From positions 1 through 64,000 of the forward strand of contig JAUMZQ010000003.1 of the NCBI GenBank assembly GCA_030528055.1: a stretch of 64,000 nucleotides of DNA, written 5' to 3'. Shown piece after piece: positions 47,994-55,654 of the stretch. The notes under the pieces are model-generated. The model searched no databases. It had not been told where the DNA came from and saw only the letters and a list, made by a program, of their open reading frames with translations. Every line of letters begins with the position of its first letter. Positions within the stretch are counted from its first letter, which is position 1. The DNA comes from Streptococcus sp. GTDB lineage: Bacteria > Bacillota > Bacilli > Lactobacillales > Streptococcaceae. The translations under genes and the position numbers were made by a program.

Positions 47994-48854
47994 ATGATGT
48001 TACTAGCTACTCGTTTAAGAAGTAGAAGATTGGAATTAAATTTATCTCAAGCAGAACTTGCTGAGGGGATTTGTGAACAAGGGCAAGTCAGTAGGATTGA
48101 ACAAGGTAAATATAACCCAGGTTCAGAGTTATTATACAAAATTTCATTGAAGCTCAATGTTTCTATGAACTATTTTTTTGATGAAAGCATTTCTAAAGAG
48201 AGTAATGAGCTTGAAAATTTTAAAAGCTTATCTACTAAAATATTAATGGATAGAGATTACACATCGCTGAAGTATTTATATGAATTAGAAGTAGAAAAAA
48301 AGCAAAAACTCCCTCTTTCTGACCAACTGTACCTATCTTGGATTGAATCCATTATACTTTTTCACTGTGATGATAAGAAGGCAGAAGCAATTAAGAAACT
48401 AGAAACTTCAATTAGTAAGATGACTTACAAAGAACATGATTATTTTAAGTTTTTAAATAGTTTACTTAATTTTTATTCTCTTACAGGAAAGGAGGAAATT
48501 AGTGAAGAAATTTATCATACAATTATTTCTCGAATAGATAATTCTAATATAAAATATATTGATGATTTGGAACTATTGATTAAAGTAAGGTATAACCACG
48601 GTCATCACTTGTGGTTGGAAAATAAGATTAGTCTTGCCATCTCTGAAATATTAGAGACCATTGATATTTGTAAGAAATATAATCATTATTATTTATTGCC
48701 CGATTTGTATTGTTTAATGGGAAATGTAAGTGAAGGGTTTTCGGAGAAAGGAGAGATTAAAAAATATTTTTCATATTCTCAATTCTTATATCATATTTTA
48801 GGCAACGAGAAAATGTCTTTATCGCTAGAAAATTATATAAAGAGTAATTTTTGA
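47994..48854 (+). CDS. PlcR/TprA-like (RRNPP) peptide-responsive regulator
   Basis: A 286-residue regulator. An N-terminal XRE helix-turn-helix (residues about 6-62, LSQAELAEGICEQGQVSRIE) is followed by a C-terminal all-helical domain of TPR type (residues about 70-286). The build and length match PlcR and pneumococcal TprA, which bind short imported peptides and control bacteriocin genes. GAGGA precedes the ATG; the second Met is equally possible. A 44-aa exported peptide candidate is encoded 425 bases downstream in the same direction, then the bacteriocin. I infer that it controls these genes. Confidence 0.75.
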   Translation: MMLLATRLRSRRLELNLSQAELAEGICEQGQVSRIEQGKYNPGSELLYKISLKLNVSMNYFFDESISKESNELENFKSLSTKILMDRDYTSLKYLYELEVEKKQKLPLSDQLYLSWIESIILFHCDDKKAEAIKKLETSISKMTYKEHDYFKFLNSLLNFYSLTGKEEISEEIYHTIISRIDNSNIKYIDDLELLIKVRYNHGHHLWLENKISLAISEILETIDICKKYNHYYLLPDLYCLMGNVSEGFSEKGEIKKYFSYSQFLYHILGNEKMSLSLENYIKSNF

Positions 48855-48883
48855 CTAATTTATTGAATTGATAAATTAAACAT

Positions 48884-48940
48884 AAAAAGCAAATGAAACA
48901 GAATTTTGGATGTCAGAAAACTGGTTTTGTTTGCTTTTTA
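48884..48940 (+). terminator. Terminator of the regulator gene
   Basis: A long imperfect hairpin, with AAAAAGCAAA (48884-48893) pairing with TTTGCTTTTT (48930-48939). The 48941-49220 stretch that follows holds nothing recognisable apart from an A/T-rich tract before the next promoter. Confidence 0.65.
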
Positions 48941-49220
48941 TATTTGGAATCAGTACACCTTTTTTTATCTACGTGATTCCTGCAACTTCTTTGCTGATTT
49001 ATTGCTTACAGTTAGTTATTCTTTAGATACTCCAATGAATCAGTTTATTAATAATAAAAAATTATTTAAGAGGTAGAAAAATATTGTTAATATGGATACA
49101 TTCTAGATATATAAAGTAAATTAAATAGTTTAGGGAGATCTATTAAGTTAGGATTTTTCAATTTATAAAAAATGATAATAAAAATAATAATAAAAAAAAT
49201 GATAAAAAGAATATAAAAGG

Positions 49221-49249
49221 TTGACAATTATGGCGTTAAGTGATAATAT
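49221..49249 (+). promoter_or_regulatory. Promoter of the small exported peptide gene
   Basis: TTGACA (49221-49226), 17-base spacer, TAATAT (49244-49249). An A/T tract with repeated AATGATAA at 49170-49215 lies upstream and could act as an UP element or a regulator site. Confidence 0.6.
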
Positions 49250-49278
49250 GAATTCAACAAAATAGAAAGGGTTACAAA

Positions 49279-49413
49279 ATGAAGAAATCTTTCGTGGCTA
49301 TTTTATTATCAATTGCTTGTTTGGAAATGTTTGTTCAATATGGTAACTCTCATAAAAACAATCAGACATATAGAGGAATTGATCCTGGTGTTATTCATTT
49401 AATTAAGAAATAA
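49279..49413 (+). CDS. Candidate exported signalling peptide precursor (44 aa)
   Basis: A short ORF preceded by GAAAGGG and a consensus promoter. It has a basic start (MKKSF) and a hydrophobic core of about 12 residues, like an export signal. The tail is polar and ends TYRGIDPGVIHLIKK. Phr-type precursors have this layout: signal region, cleavage, and a C-terminal pheromone. The motif RGIDPG recalls NGLDVG in the TprA-controlling peptide PhrA, but the likeness is short. It lies between a TprA-like regulator and a bacteriocin gene. It could instead be a non-functional fragment. Confidence 0.6.
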   Translation: MKKSFVAILLSIACLEMFVQYGNSHKNNQTYRGIDPGVIHLIKK

Positions 49414-49436
49414 TCTAAACTATTTGGAGGTATTGA

Positions 49437-49475
49437 ATGAAATTTTTCATGTTATACTTATCGCTGTTAATTTAA
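49437..49475 (+). CDS. 12-codon hydrophobic mini-ORF with perfect ribosome binding site
   Basis: GGAGG (49426-49430) stands 6 bases before ATG, followed by codons for KFFMLYLSLLI and a stop. The peptide is almost wholly hydrophobic. The following inverted repeat (TATCGCT and AGCGATA, about 49459-49485) covers its end. It may be a short hydrophobic peptide signal, a leader peptide, or a leftover. Confidence is low because 12 codons can arise by chance. Confidence 0.35.
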   Translation: MKFFMLYLSLLI

Positions 49476-49491
49476 TTAGCGATAGGTCTTT

Positions 49492-49516
49492 CAAATTTTA
49501 ATGCTAGCAGAATTTG
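49492..49516 (+). promoter_or_regulatory. Palindrome and -10 box upstream of the bacteriocin gene
   Basis: A 25-base imperfect palindrome with ends CAAATT and AATTTG and a central GCTAGC. It lies just upstream of the -35 position of a TATACT -10 box near 49533-49538. It is a candidate site for the upstream regulator. Confidence 0.45.
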
Positions 49517-49559
49517 AAAAATTGTTGTTTACTATACTTATTTATAAAGGAGAAAACCT

Positions 49560-49865
49560 ATGAAAACTCTATTAAACAAAAAAATTAAATTGCTTACAGT
49601 TGTAGCCGCACTACTTACAACGGCGGCGGCAGCTTCTGGAGTAGCAGCAGCTACCCAATATCCTGGAGGTGGTGTATGGACTTACGGTGCAGCAAATGGC
49701 GGTGCATATTCTAATTACTATCATGGTTCTAGGTTCCATAGTTCAACTGTAGTTAGTCGTAAAACCGCTGCCTCTAACAAAGGATATGCTAATGCAGGTC
49801 AAACTTCTCTTTCATGGATTAGCACAGGTTGGGGAGAACAAGCAGCGTTTTATTATAACTATTAG
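49560..49865 (+). CDS. Lactococcin 972-family bacteriocin precursor
   Basis: A 101-residue Sec-exported peptide. The signal sequence runs to about residue 31 (TTAAAASGVAAA). The mature part shows the lactococcin 972 pattern: PGGGVWTYG, then SNYYHGSRFHSSTV, the AGQTSLSWISTGWG stretch and the aromatic end AAFYYNY. Lactococcin 972 binds lipid II and blocks septum formation in related cocci. AGGAG precedes the ATG. The DUF1430 and ABC genes follow, the usual order for this family. Confidence 0.9.
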   Translation: MKTLLNKKIKLLTVVAALLTTAAAASGVAAATQYPGGGVWTYGAANGGAYSNYYHGSRFHSSTVVSRKTAASNKGYANAGQTSLSWISTGWGEQAAFYYNY

Positions 49866-49877
49866 TTTAGAAACTAG

Positions 49878-49910
49878 ATTAGGCTGATATCTACTATCAG
49901 TCTAATTTTT
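49878..49910 (+). terminator. Attenuating terminator after the bacteriocin gene
   Basis: Twelve-base arms (49878-49889 and 49895-49906) with one G-T pair, then T4. No separate promoter precedes the next gene, so this likely gives more bacteriocin transcript than transporter transcript. Confidence 0.65.
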
Positions 49911-49924
49911 ATAGGAGGATATTT

Positions 49925-51952
49925 ATGAAGCGTCTATTTGTTTGGCTTTCAATGCTTTGTATATCATTATTTTTACTATTAACAATTAACACTAATAAGC
50001 ATGTTATTATTTTTTCAAGTTATGAATCGGTTGATATTATAGGTCGAAGAAATGATATGAGAACGAGTTCCAGAGAGACTTTTACATCTACTTTGAATAA
50101 AATTGCCGAAGAATCAAGTAGTGTCATTGCTAGAAGAATTGTTGAACCTCAACGAGATGGAAAAACTCGATTTGTATACGATATTTATGGTAAAGGAAAA
50201 CTACCTAAGGGAATTCAAGCTGCTTCAGAGCAAACATCACTGGCGAGTGACTTAGCGAGTAGTTATCTTATCCTAGTACCTGGATCATTGTCTGGTCAGA
50301 AATTATCGAAAGCTATTTATGAATCAGGTTTTGATAATGTTATTATGCCTCCTAGTTCGCTATTTAGTGCATTAATTTCAATTTCAGTTAACGAAATAGC
50401 TATTATTGGTTTAATATTGTTACTGCTAACTTGGATTTCAGTGGTGGTGATTTATAGTATTAAAGATCTTAGGGCGGCAGGAATTCGTTACATATCAGGA
50501 TGGAATTACTATCAAATTTTGTCTCATGCGATCACATCAGATATTCGACTCATTTTCTCAGCAAGTGTTGCGTCAAGCATTCTAGGTGCTTTTATTTTTG
50601 TTATTACAAATAGTTATTCGTTGCAGATGATATCAATATTTCTCTTGGGAATAGTTGTTTATGCAGGTTTATTAGTTGCACTTTCTGTAGTATTAAGTTC
50701 AATCTATATCATTAATTTAAGAAGGGCTAATCTTGTAGTAATTTTAAAAGGAAAGTTACCTTTAAAGCGCTTATTAGTTTTACTTTTGCTTGGTCAACTC
50801 TCTTCCACAGTAGCTGTTGGATGGACTATTAATAGTTTACTGACACACTATCAAGAGATAAAGATCATGGAAGAAGCTGCGAAAGAGTGGAGGAAAAATA
50901 AAGATTATTTTCAATTATCCTTTAGCTATAGCGCTGCAATGGTTGACGAAAAAGAAGGTCAGGAGTTTAATAAGAAGTGGTACAACTTTGTAGATGATAT
51001 GATAGATAAAGATAATTCAATATTTGTCTATTCAACTATTGAACAGCTATATTATGAAAAATTAATTAACAAAGAACAGTCTCACGATTCCAATCAAGAT
51101 GATCCTATTATTTTTGTTACTCCAAATTATTTGAGAGAGCAAGAAAATAATATCGATGAATCTTTTATAAAAAAAATGGGAACATTATCACTCGGAGAAT
51201 TTGGACTTATTATTCCTGAGCGATTGAGTAATAGAAAAACGGATATAGAGTCTCGGATTGCAGACAACATGTCTGGTTTTTCAAGTGTAGATTTATATCC
51301 TGATCATGATCATCTATTTGACGTAAAAGCAATAACAACAGTAGCAAAGAAATCTAAAAGATATTTTATATACAATACAAGTAAAACTTTAAGTATTCAA
51401 TATCAAGATGATCCGATTATTGTTGTAACAACGCCTCAAGCTATGGGAGATACACAAAGTAGTCATCTTTTCTGGAGTGTAAATGCTGCAACTTCCTTAC
51501 ATATGAAAAATTATGGAGGAATTGTAATGAAACTTAAAGAATTAGGGCTGTATCAATCTGTAGCCTATATTTTAAATGATCGTTTATCTTATCTGACGGT
51601 ATTAAATGATAATCGTGTAGCATTTGCAATACTAGCTGTGGGTACACTATTGGGGTTGTTAACATCAATTTTACTCTTTGATACTATGCATTTACTTTAT
51701 TTTGAACAATTTAGAAGAAATATCTTAATAAAGCGCTTGGCTGGATTAACATTTGGAGAACTTCATAAATTTTATTTATTATTACAAATGTTAGCACTTT
51801 TTATTGGTGGAGCAATACTATTTTTTATTTCTCACCAAATAATTCTTGCTATGATAGTTCCTTTACTGTTTTTGTTTAATATGAGTATAATTCTTTATGT
51901 TCAAAGTAGACGGGAAACCAAAGTAGCTATTACTGTCTTGAAAGGAAAGTAA
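49925..51952 (+). CDS. Bacteriocin-associated integral membrane protein (DUF1430)
   Basis: A 675-residue membrane protein. It has one N-terminal span, an extracellular part, a group of three spans (residues about 155-285), a large extracellular region (about 310-550) and three C-terminal spans. This MacB/FtsX-like layout is that of the DUF1430 proteins found beside lactococcin 972-type bacteriocins. It is thought to give immunity or assist export with the ATPase encoded next. AGGAGG precedes the ATG. Which of the two roles applies is not known. Confidence 0.85.
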   Translation: MKRLFVWLSMLCISLFLLLTINTNKHVIIFSSYESVDIIGRRNDMRTSSRETFTSTLNKIAEESSSVIARRIVEPQRDGKTRFVYDIYGKGKLPKGIQAASEQTSLASDLASSYLILVPGSLSGQKLSKAIYESGFDNVIMPPSSLFSALISISVNEIAIIGLILLLLTWISVVVIYSIKDLRAAGIRYISGWNYYQILSHAITSDIRLIFSASVASSILGAFIFVITNSYSLQMISIFLLGIVVYAGLLVALSVVLSSIYIINLRRANLVVILKGKLPLKRLLVLLLLGQLSSTVAVGWTINSLLTHYQEIKIMEEAAKEWRKNKDYFQLSFSYSAAMVDEKEGQEFNKKWYNFVDDMIDKDNSIFVYSTIEQLYYEKLINKEQSHDSNQDDPIIFVTPNYLREQENNIDESFIKKMGTLSLGEFGLIIPERLSNRKTDIESRIADNMSGFSSVDLYPDHDHLFDVKAITTVAKKSKRYFIYNTSKTLSIQYQDDPIIVVTTPQAMGDTQSSHLFWSVNAATSLHMKNYGGIVMKLKELGLYQSVAYILNDRLSYLTVLNDNRVAFAILAVGTLLGLLTSILLFDTMHLLYFEQFRRNILIKRLAGLTFGELHKFYLLLQMLALFIGGAILFFISHQIILAMIVPLLFLFNMSIILYVQSRRETKVAITVLKGK

Positions 51953-51954
51953 AA

Positions 51955-52587
51955 ATGTTAGAAGTAAGAGAAGTAAAAAAGTCATTTTCGGGTAGAACGA
52001 TATTAAATAATATAAGCGTGAACTTTAAAGAAGGAAAAGCTTATGCTTTGATTGGTGAGAGCGGTAGTGGTAAAACAACTTTACTTAATTTGTTAGGAAA
52101 GCTTGAAGAATATGATTCTGGTCAAATATTGTATAACAATCATGATATATGTTCACTATCATCACATCATTTTTTCAGAGACTATCTTGGATATTTATTT
52201 CAAAATTTTGGTCTTATGGAGAGTCATAGCATTGATGATAATTTAAATCTAGGTTTAGTTGGCAAAAAACTTTCGAAAGAAGAAAAAAATCAAGTGAAGT
52301 TAGAAGTGCTTCAAAAAGTTAATTTATCTCATTTATTACTAAAGCAGAAAATATTTGAATTATCAGGAGGCGAAGCACAGAGAGTTGCTCTTGCTAAAAT
52401 AATCTTGAAGGATCCACCTATTATTCTGGCGGATGAACCAACAGCTGCATTAGATCCTAGAAATGCCGAAGAAGTTATGGATATTCTCCTATCATTAAAG
52501 AGTCAAAATAAAATTATTATCATAGCTACCCATAATCCTGTTGTTTGGGAGAGAGCAGACGTTATTATCAAAATGAATGAATTATAG
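51955..52587 (+). CDS. Bacteriocin ABC transporter ATPase (LolD/MacB type)
   Basis: The 210-residue ATPase has Walker A GESGSGKTT, signature LSGGEAQRVALAKI, Walker B IILADEPTAALDP and switch histidine ATHNPVV. It pairs with the DUF1430 membrane protein encoded 2 bases upstream. Together they probably form the immunity or export pump of the bacteriocin locus. Last gene of the locus. Confidence 0.88.
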   Translation: MLEVREVKKSFSGRTILNNISVNFKEGKAYALIGESGSGKTTLLNLLGKLEEYDSGQILYNNHDICSLSSHHFFRDYLGYLFQNFGLMESHSIDDNLNLGLVGKKLSKEEKNQVKLEVLQKVNLSHLLLKQKIFELSGGEAQRVALAKIILKDPPIILADEPTAALDPRNAEEVMDILLSLKSQNKIIIIATHNPVVWERADVIIKMNEL

Positions 52588-52731
52588 AGAACTTGATAGG
52601 TGATATTCAAGAAATTCAGATACTAGCAAAGAATTAATTGGTTTTGTAATTCGTCATCCATTTCGAAAATTTTATCATTCAAATTTTAACAATAGATGTT
52701 CTACCACATATCTTCCAGAATTAAACACGAT

Positions 52732-52761
52732 AAAATGCACAGAACGGATCCTGTGCATTTT
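52732..52761 (+). terminator. Terminator of the bacteriocin locus
   Basis: Perfect 11-base arms AAAATGCACAG (52732-52742) and CTGTGCATTTT (52751-52761). It lies 145 bases after the ATPase stop; no gene is seen in between. Confidence 0.75.
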
Positions 52762-52837
52762 GTCTTCGGTAAATTTTTAAAATAACTGTCCAATAAATAG
52801 AGTAGTTTTCTATTTGTCATGACCATAACTAAGAATA

Positions 52838-52866
52838 ATGATACTCCTGAGAATTCAGAGTATCAT
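52838..52866. repeat. Isolated inverted repeat in an intergenic gap
   Basis: Nine-base perfect arms ATGATACTC and GAGTATCAT around 11 bases, with no T-tract. It lies between two convergent genes and could be a protein site or a structured RNA. The rest of 52762-52952 shows nothing clear. Confidence 0.45.
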
Positions 52867-52952
52867 CGTGAGAGAACGCTGACGAGATGTCATGAGTGAA
52901 CCAATCTTTTTGAGATCAGTACAAAACAGAGAGATTTTTTTCTTCTTCTTTA

Positions 52953-53402
52953 TCAAATTTGTTTCTCAACTAACGCTTTTTTTCTTTGGATATTGTACGA
53001 TGTTTTGGTTTGAGCAGGGACTAAAAATAGGGATAGGAATGTTAATAAGATAAAGGCTATCCCAACGTACCAATAGGGAGTATCTAAAGTAGTAGAACGA
53101 CCAGAGAGATTGATAATTCCTCTAAAGAGAGTCCCCGCTAGAATAGTTGCTACTGCAGAATTCCATAAATTAAAACTGATGCGTGAAAAACGTGGGATAA
53201 TTGCCATTAGAATTAATAGAACAATCCCTCCAATCAATGGAACAGCAAATAAATAGTGCATATGTATGGATGTTTCTCCGAAGCTAAAAGATTCATAAAT
53301 CCGACTAAAAGCAAAGAAGAAAATGGTTAATAAAGTATAGGTGATAGCTGTTTTTTTAAATTTCTTTTTTCTTGGATTAGTAACCGATGTAGACAATATC
53401 AC
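52953..53402 (-). CDS. Unknown four-span membrane protein
   Basis: A 149-residue protein with four hydrophobic segments and a basic, polar N-terminus (NPRKKKFKKT). I do not recognise its family. The start is probably the GTG at 53402, which overlaps the end of the upstream phosphodiester glycosidase gene by 26 bases and has AAGG about 9 bases upstream, so translation is likely coupled. It is third in an operon with a glycosyltransferase and a glycosidase, which suggests a role in the same surface-glycan process. Confidence 0.6.
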   Translation of the reverse strand: MILSTSVTNPRKKKFKKTAITYTLLTIFFFAFSRIYESFSFGETSIHMHYLFAVPLIGGIVLLILMAIIPRFSRISFNLWNSAVATILAGTLFRGIINLSGRSTTLDTPYWYVGIAFILLTFLSLFLVPAQTKTSYNIQRKKALVEKQI

Positions 53403-54288
53403 TCACCGCCCTTTCTGAGATGTTTCCATTAGTAGTTGGTTTGTTAATAACTTGACCATTAAAGTAGAGTGTAGATGATCCGCCTCCGTCAAGATTATAA
53501 GCAGTTTTAACGCCATAAGATTTCATTACTTCGGCTAGTTCATAGAGAGAAAGCCCTTCACTTTCAGAAGTTCGACCATCTGATACAACAATGATATAAT
53601 GATTTTCGTCAATGATACCAATCGCAGTACGTGGATTAGAAGACATGGATTGTCCTACCTCAGTATTGCTATCTACAACAATTTCACCATTTTCTACTAA
53701 TGCTGGACCAAATGCTAATAGATTCACAACACCTTGTTTCACTAGTTCATCCGCAGAAGTTTGATTTTCGTAAACAATACCAAAAGAACCGTCTTGGTAA
53801 ATGGCTAAATCACCGTTGCTGGCATCTTCACGAACAGTATCTCGATAAACAGTACCATTTCGGATGACATATCCTGTTGTATTTGCTCCGTAATAGTCGC
53901 CATTTATAGCAAGAATTGCATTGTTGTTTGCAGCTGTGACCGAAGTTTTAGCAGTGACATTGTTTCCGTAAGTATTTTGAGCCAAAGCTGTCTTTAAGTA
54001 TTCAGAAGAACTTACAGTTACATCTGCAATATAAACTTGGGTATTATTGGTAGTTTTTTCTGTAATAGAGATTGAAATATTATCATCTGTGTAACTATTA
54101 TCAGTGACTGTAGCTGTTTGAGCAGCTTTGCTAGCTTCTTCTTTTGAACTGGATGAAGAACTAGTAGTGGTGACAGTGGAAATGGATTCTGCAATGACAA
54201 AAGATTTCAACATGGAATAACTAAAAGAACCGACTAGCAACATTCCAAAAACACTAGCATAGAGATAAGGTTTTTTTAAAAACTTCAT
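53377..54288 (-). CDS. Membrane-anchored phosphodiester glycosidase (NAGPA/DUF2233 family)
   Basis: A 303-residue protein with an N-terminal membrane anchor (residues about 10-30), a Ser/Thr-rich linker and the NAGPA domain. The domain has the family motifs AINGDYYG, NPRTAIGI and the ending VKTAYNLDGGGSSTLYFNG, with ISERAVSDIVYIG at the C-terminus. Family members remove GlcNAc from phosphodiesters or act in exopolysaccharide and wall-glycan processing. I place the start at 54288, where ATGA overlaps the stop of the glycosyltransferase gene. The open frame reaches 54339 without a ribosome site. Confidence 0.82.
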   Translation of the reverse strand: MKFLKKPYLYASVFGMLLVGSFSYSMLKSFVIAESISTVTTTSSSSSSKEEASKAAQTATVTDNSYTDDNISISITEKTTNNTQVYIADVTVSSSEYLKTALAQNTYGNNVTAKTSVTAANNNAILAINGDYYGANTTGYVIRNGTVYRDTVREDASNGDLAIYQDGSFGIVYENQTSADELVKQGVVNLLAFGPALVENGEIVVDSNTEVGQSMSSNPRTAIGIIDENHYIIVVSDGRTSESEGLSLYELAEVMKSYGVKTAYNLDGGGSSTLYFNGQVINKPTTNGNISERAVSDIVYIGY

Positions 54289-55328
54289 AAAGCGATGTGT
54301 TTCCTTTCTTTGAAAATAAATTTTTTTTGAATAAACCAAGATAATGAAAAGAGTAGAGCTCCAACAAGAATTTTAATAAATAATAAGTTGAAACCGAACA
54401 TAGCATAAAATAGTCGGATAAATAGAGTATCTAGTACAAAGAGACTAAAAGCTAAGCCAAAATATCCAAGACCTGTTTTTAAGACACTTTCTTCATTTTT
54501 GAAAACTAATTTTTTGTTAGTGGAGTAGTTGAAAATAGAGCTCGTGACACGTGCGATTCCATTAGCTAACACAATCTTCAAACTTGTTGGAACAGCTACT
54601 AATAAGAGTAGAGCAAGCGCATAGACCAGATAATCAACAACAAAGCTACTTAAAGATGTTAGCGTGAATTTAAAAATATTTTTATAGATCATGAGACCGT
54701 CTCGAATCGGTCTAAAATGCGATCCTTCATTATCATTAATATAAATAGTTTCGATAGGGATTTCAAGAATAGAATACTCTTTACTGGCTTCAAGAAGCAT
54801 ATTCATTTCATATTCATAACGTTGCCCTTCAATAGTCATCATAAAAGGAATCATATTTGTCGTAAAGGCTCGCAGTCCAGTTTGTGTATCTTGAACAGCT
54901 ACGCCAGTTTGCAATTTGAAAAGTAATCGTGTTAACTTGTTACCAAAGCTACTTCGTAGAGGAACTTTCCCGGAAAAAGAGCGAGAGCCTAAAACCAAAT
55001 GGCTAGGATTTTTTGAGGCTTTTGTGGCGACTCGGAAGATATCCCAGACTTTGTGTTGCCCATCAGCATCAGCTGTTACGATTGTTCCATATTCTTTTAA
55101 ATGTTTAATGTATCTAAACGCAGTTTTTAATGCTTCTCCTTTACCTAGGTTAGTTTGATGATAAAGTACAGTCGCATATTGCTCTGCTTCTTTAAATAAT
55201 GTATCGCATGCAGTAGAGCTACCATCGTTTACGATAATGATTGAAAAATCACTTTTTTCTTTTACTTTTTTAATTAGATGAATCAGTTTGTCATCTGGTT
55301 GATAAGAGGGAATTACTAAATAATCCAT
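54285..55328 (-). CDS. Family 2 glycosyltransferase fused to a GtrA-like membrane domain
   Basis: The 347-residue protein joins two parts. Residues about 1-215 are a DPM1/DPG-like GT2 domain with the nucleotide-sugar metal motif TADADGQHK and the LGSRSFSGKVPLRS and DTQTGLRAF stretches. Residues about 225-345 are a four-span GtrA domain. Such fusions make and flip a polyprenyl-phosphate-linked sugar across the membrane. It is first in an operon with a phosphodiester glycosidase and a membrane protein, so a sugar added to a surface polymer is likely. GGAG precedes the ATG. Confidence 0.85.
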   Translation of the reverse strand: MDYLVIPSYQPDDKLIHLIKKVKEKSDFSIIIVNDGSSTACDTLFKEAEQYATVLYHQTNLGKGEALKTAFRYIKHLKEYGTIVTADADGQHKVWDIFRVATKASKNPSHLVLGSRSFSGKVPLRSSFGNKLTRLLFKLQTGVAVQDTQTGLRAFTTNMIPFMMTIEGQRYEYEMNMLLEASKEYSILEIPIETIYINDNEGSHFRPIRDGLMIYKNIFKFTLTSLSSFVVDYLVYALALLLLVAVPTSLKIVLANGIARVTSSIFNYSTNKKLVFKNEESVLKTGLGYFGLAFSLFVLDTLFIRLFYAMFGFNLLFIKILVGALLFSLSWFIQKKFIFKERKHIAL

Positions 55329-55408
55329 GTATAGACTCCTTTCGTAGTTATTCTTTTAAAAGATGTAGCTAGTATATATAAGTCTGCTTAAAACTAACTG
55401 ATATCAGC

Positions 55409-55440
55409 TTTCTTTAAGATTTTTTTCATTTTTCTTTAAG
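55409..55440. repeat. Direct repeat TTTCTTTAAG, 22-bp spacing
   Basis: TTTCTTTAAG occurs at 55409-55418 and 55431-55440, two helical turns apart, in the 326-base divergent region between the glycosyltransferase operon and the SARP-type gene. It may be a regulator site for the leftward operon, whose TATACT-like -10 lies near 55360. No regulator is assigned. Confidence 0.4.
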
Positions 55441-55596
55441 AAAAGTAGGAAGAATTTTGTGGAGAAAAATATAAAAAAATCGATTATGTCTATACAAGTG
55501 AATTTATTTTAAGCAATAGAAAAACTAAAAAGAATTCATTTTCTCTGGTTACTGTGTTGTATCCTGAAGTATTGTTTACTTGAATAACAAGTTTAC

Positions 55597-55625
55597 TTGA
55601 TAAAAATGTTATTTTTGTTTATAGT
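55597..55625 (+). promoter_or_regulatory. Promoter of the SARP-type regulator gene
   Basis: TTGATA (55597-55602), 17-base spacer, TATAGT (55620-55625); GGGGG precedes the ATG at 55655. Confidence 0.55.
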
Positions 55626-55654
55626 AGTTTTAAACTATCTTTGGGGGTACGAGC

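Noticed and set aside
55412..55440. Possible CiaR-type site (TTTAAG-N5-TTTAAG)
   Set aside because: The two TTTAAG copies are 22 bases apart and not 11, so the CiaR spacing is not met.
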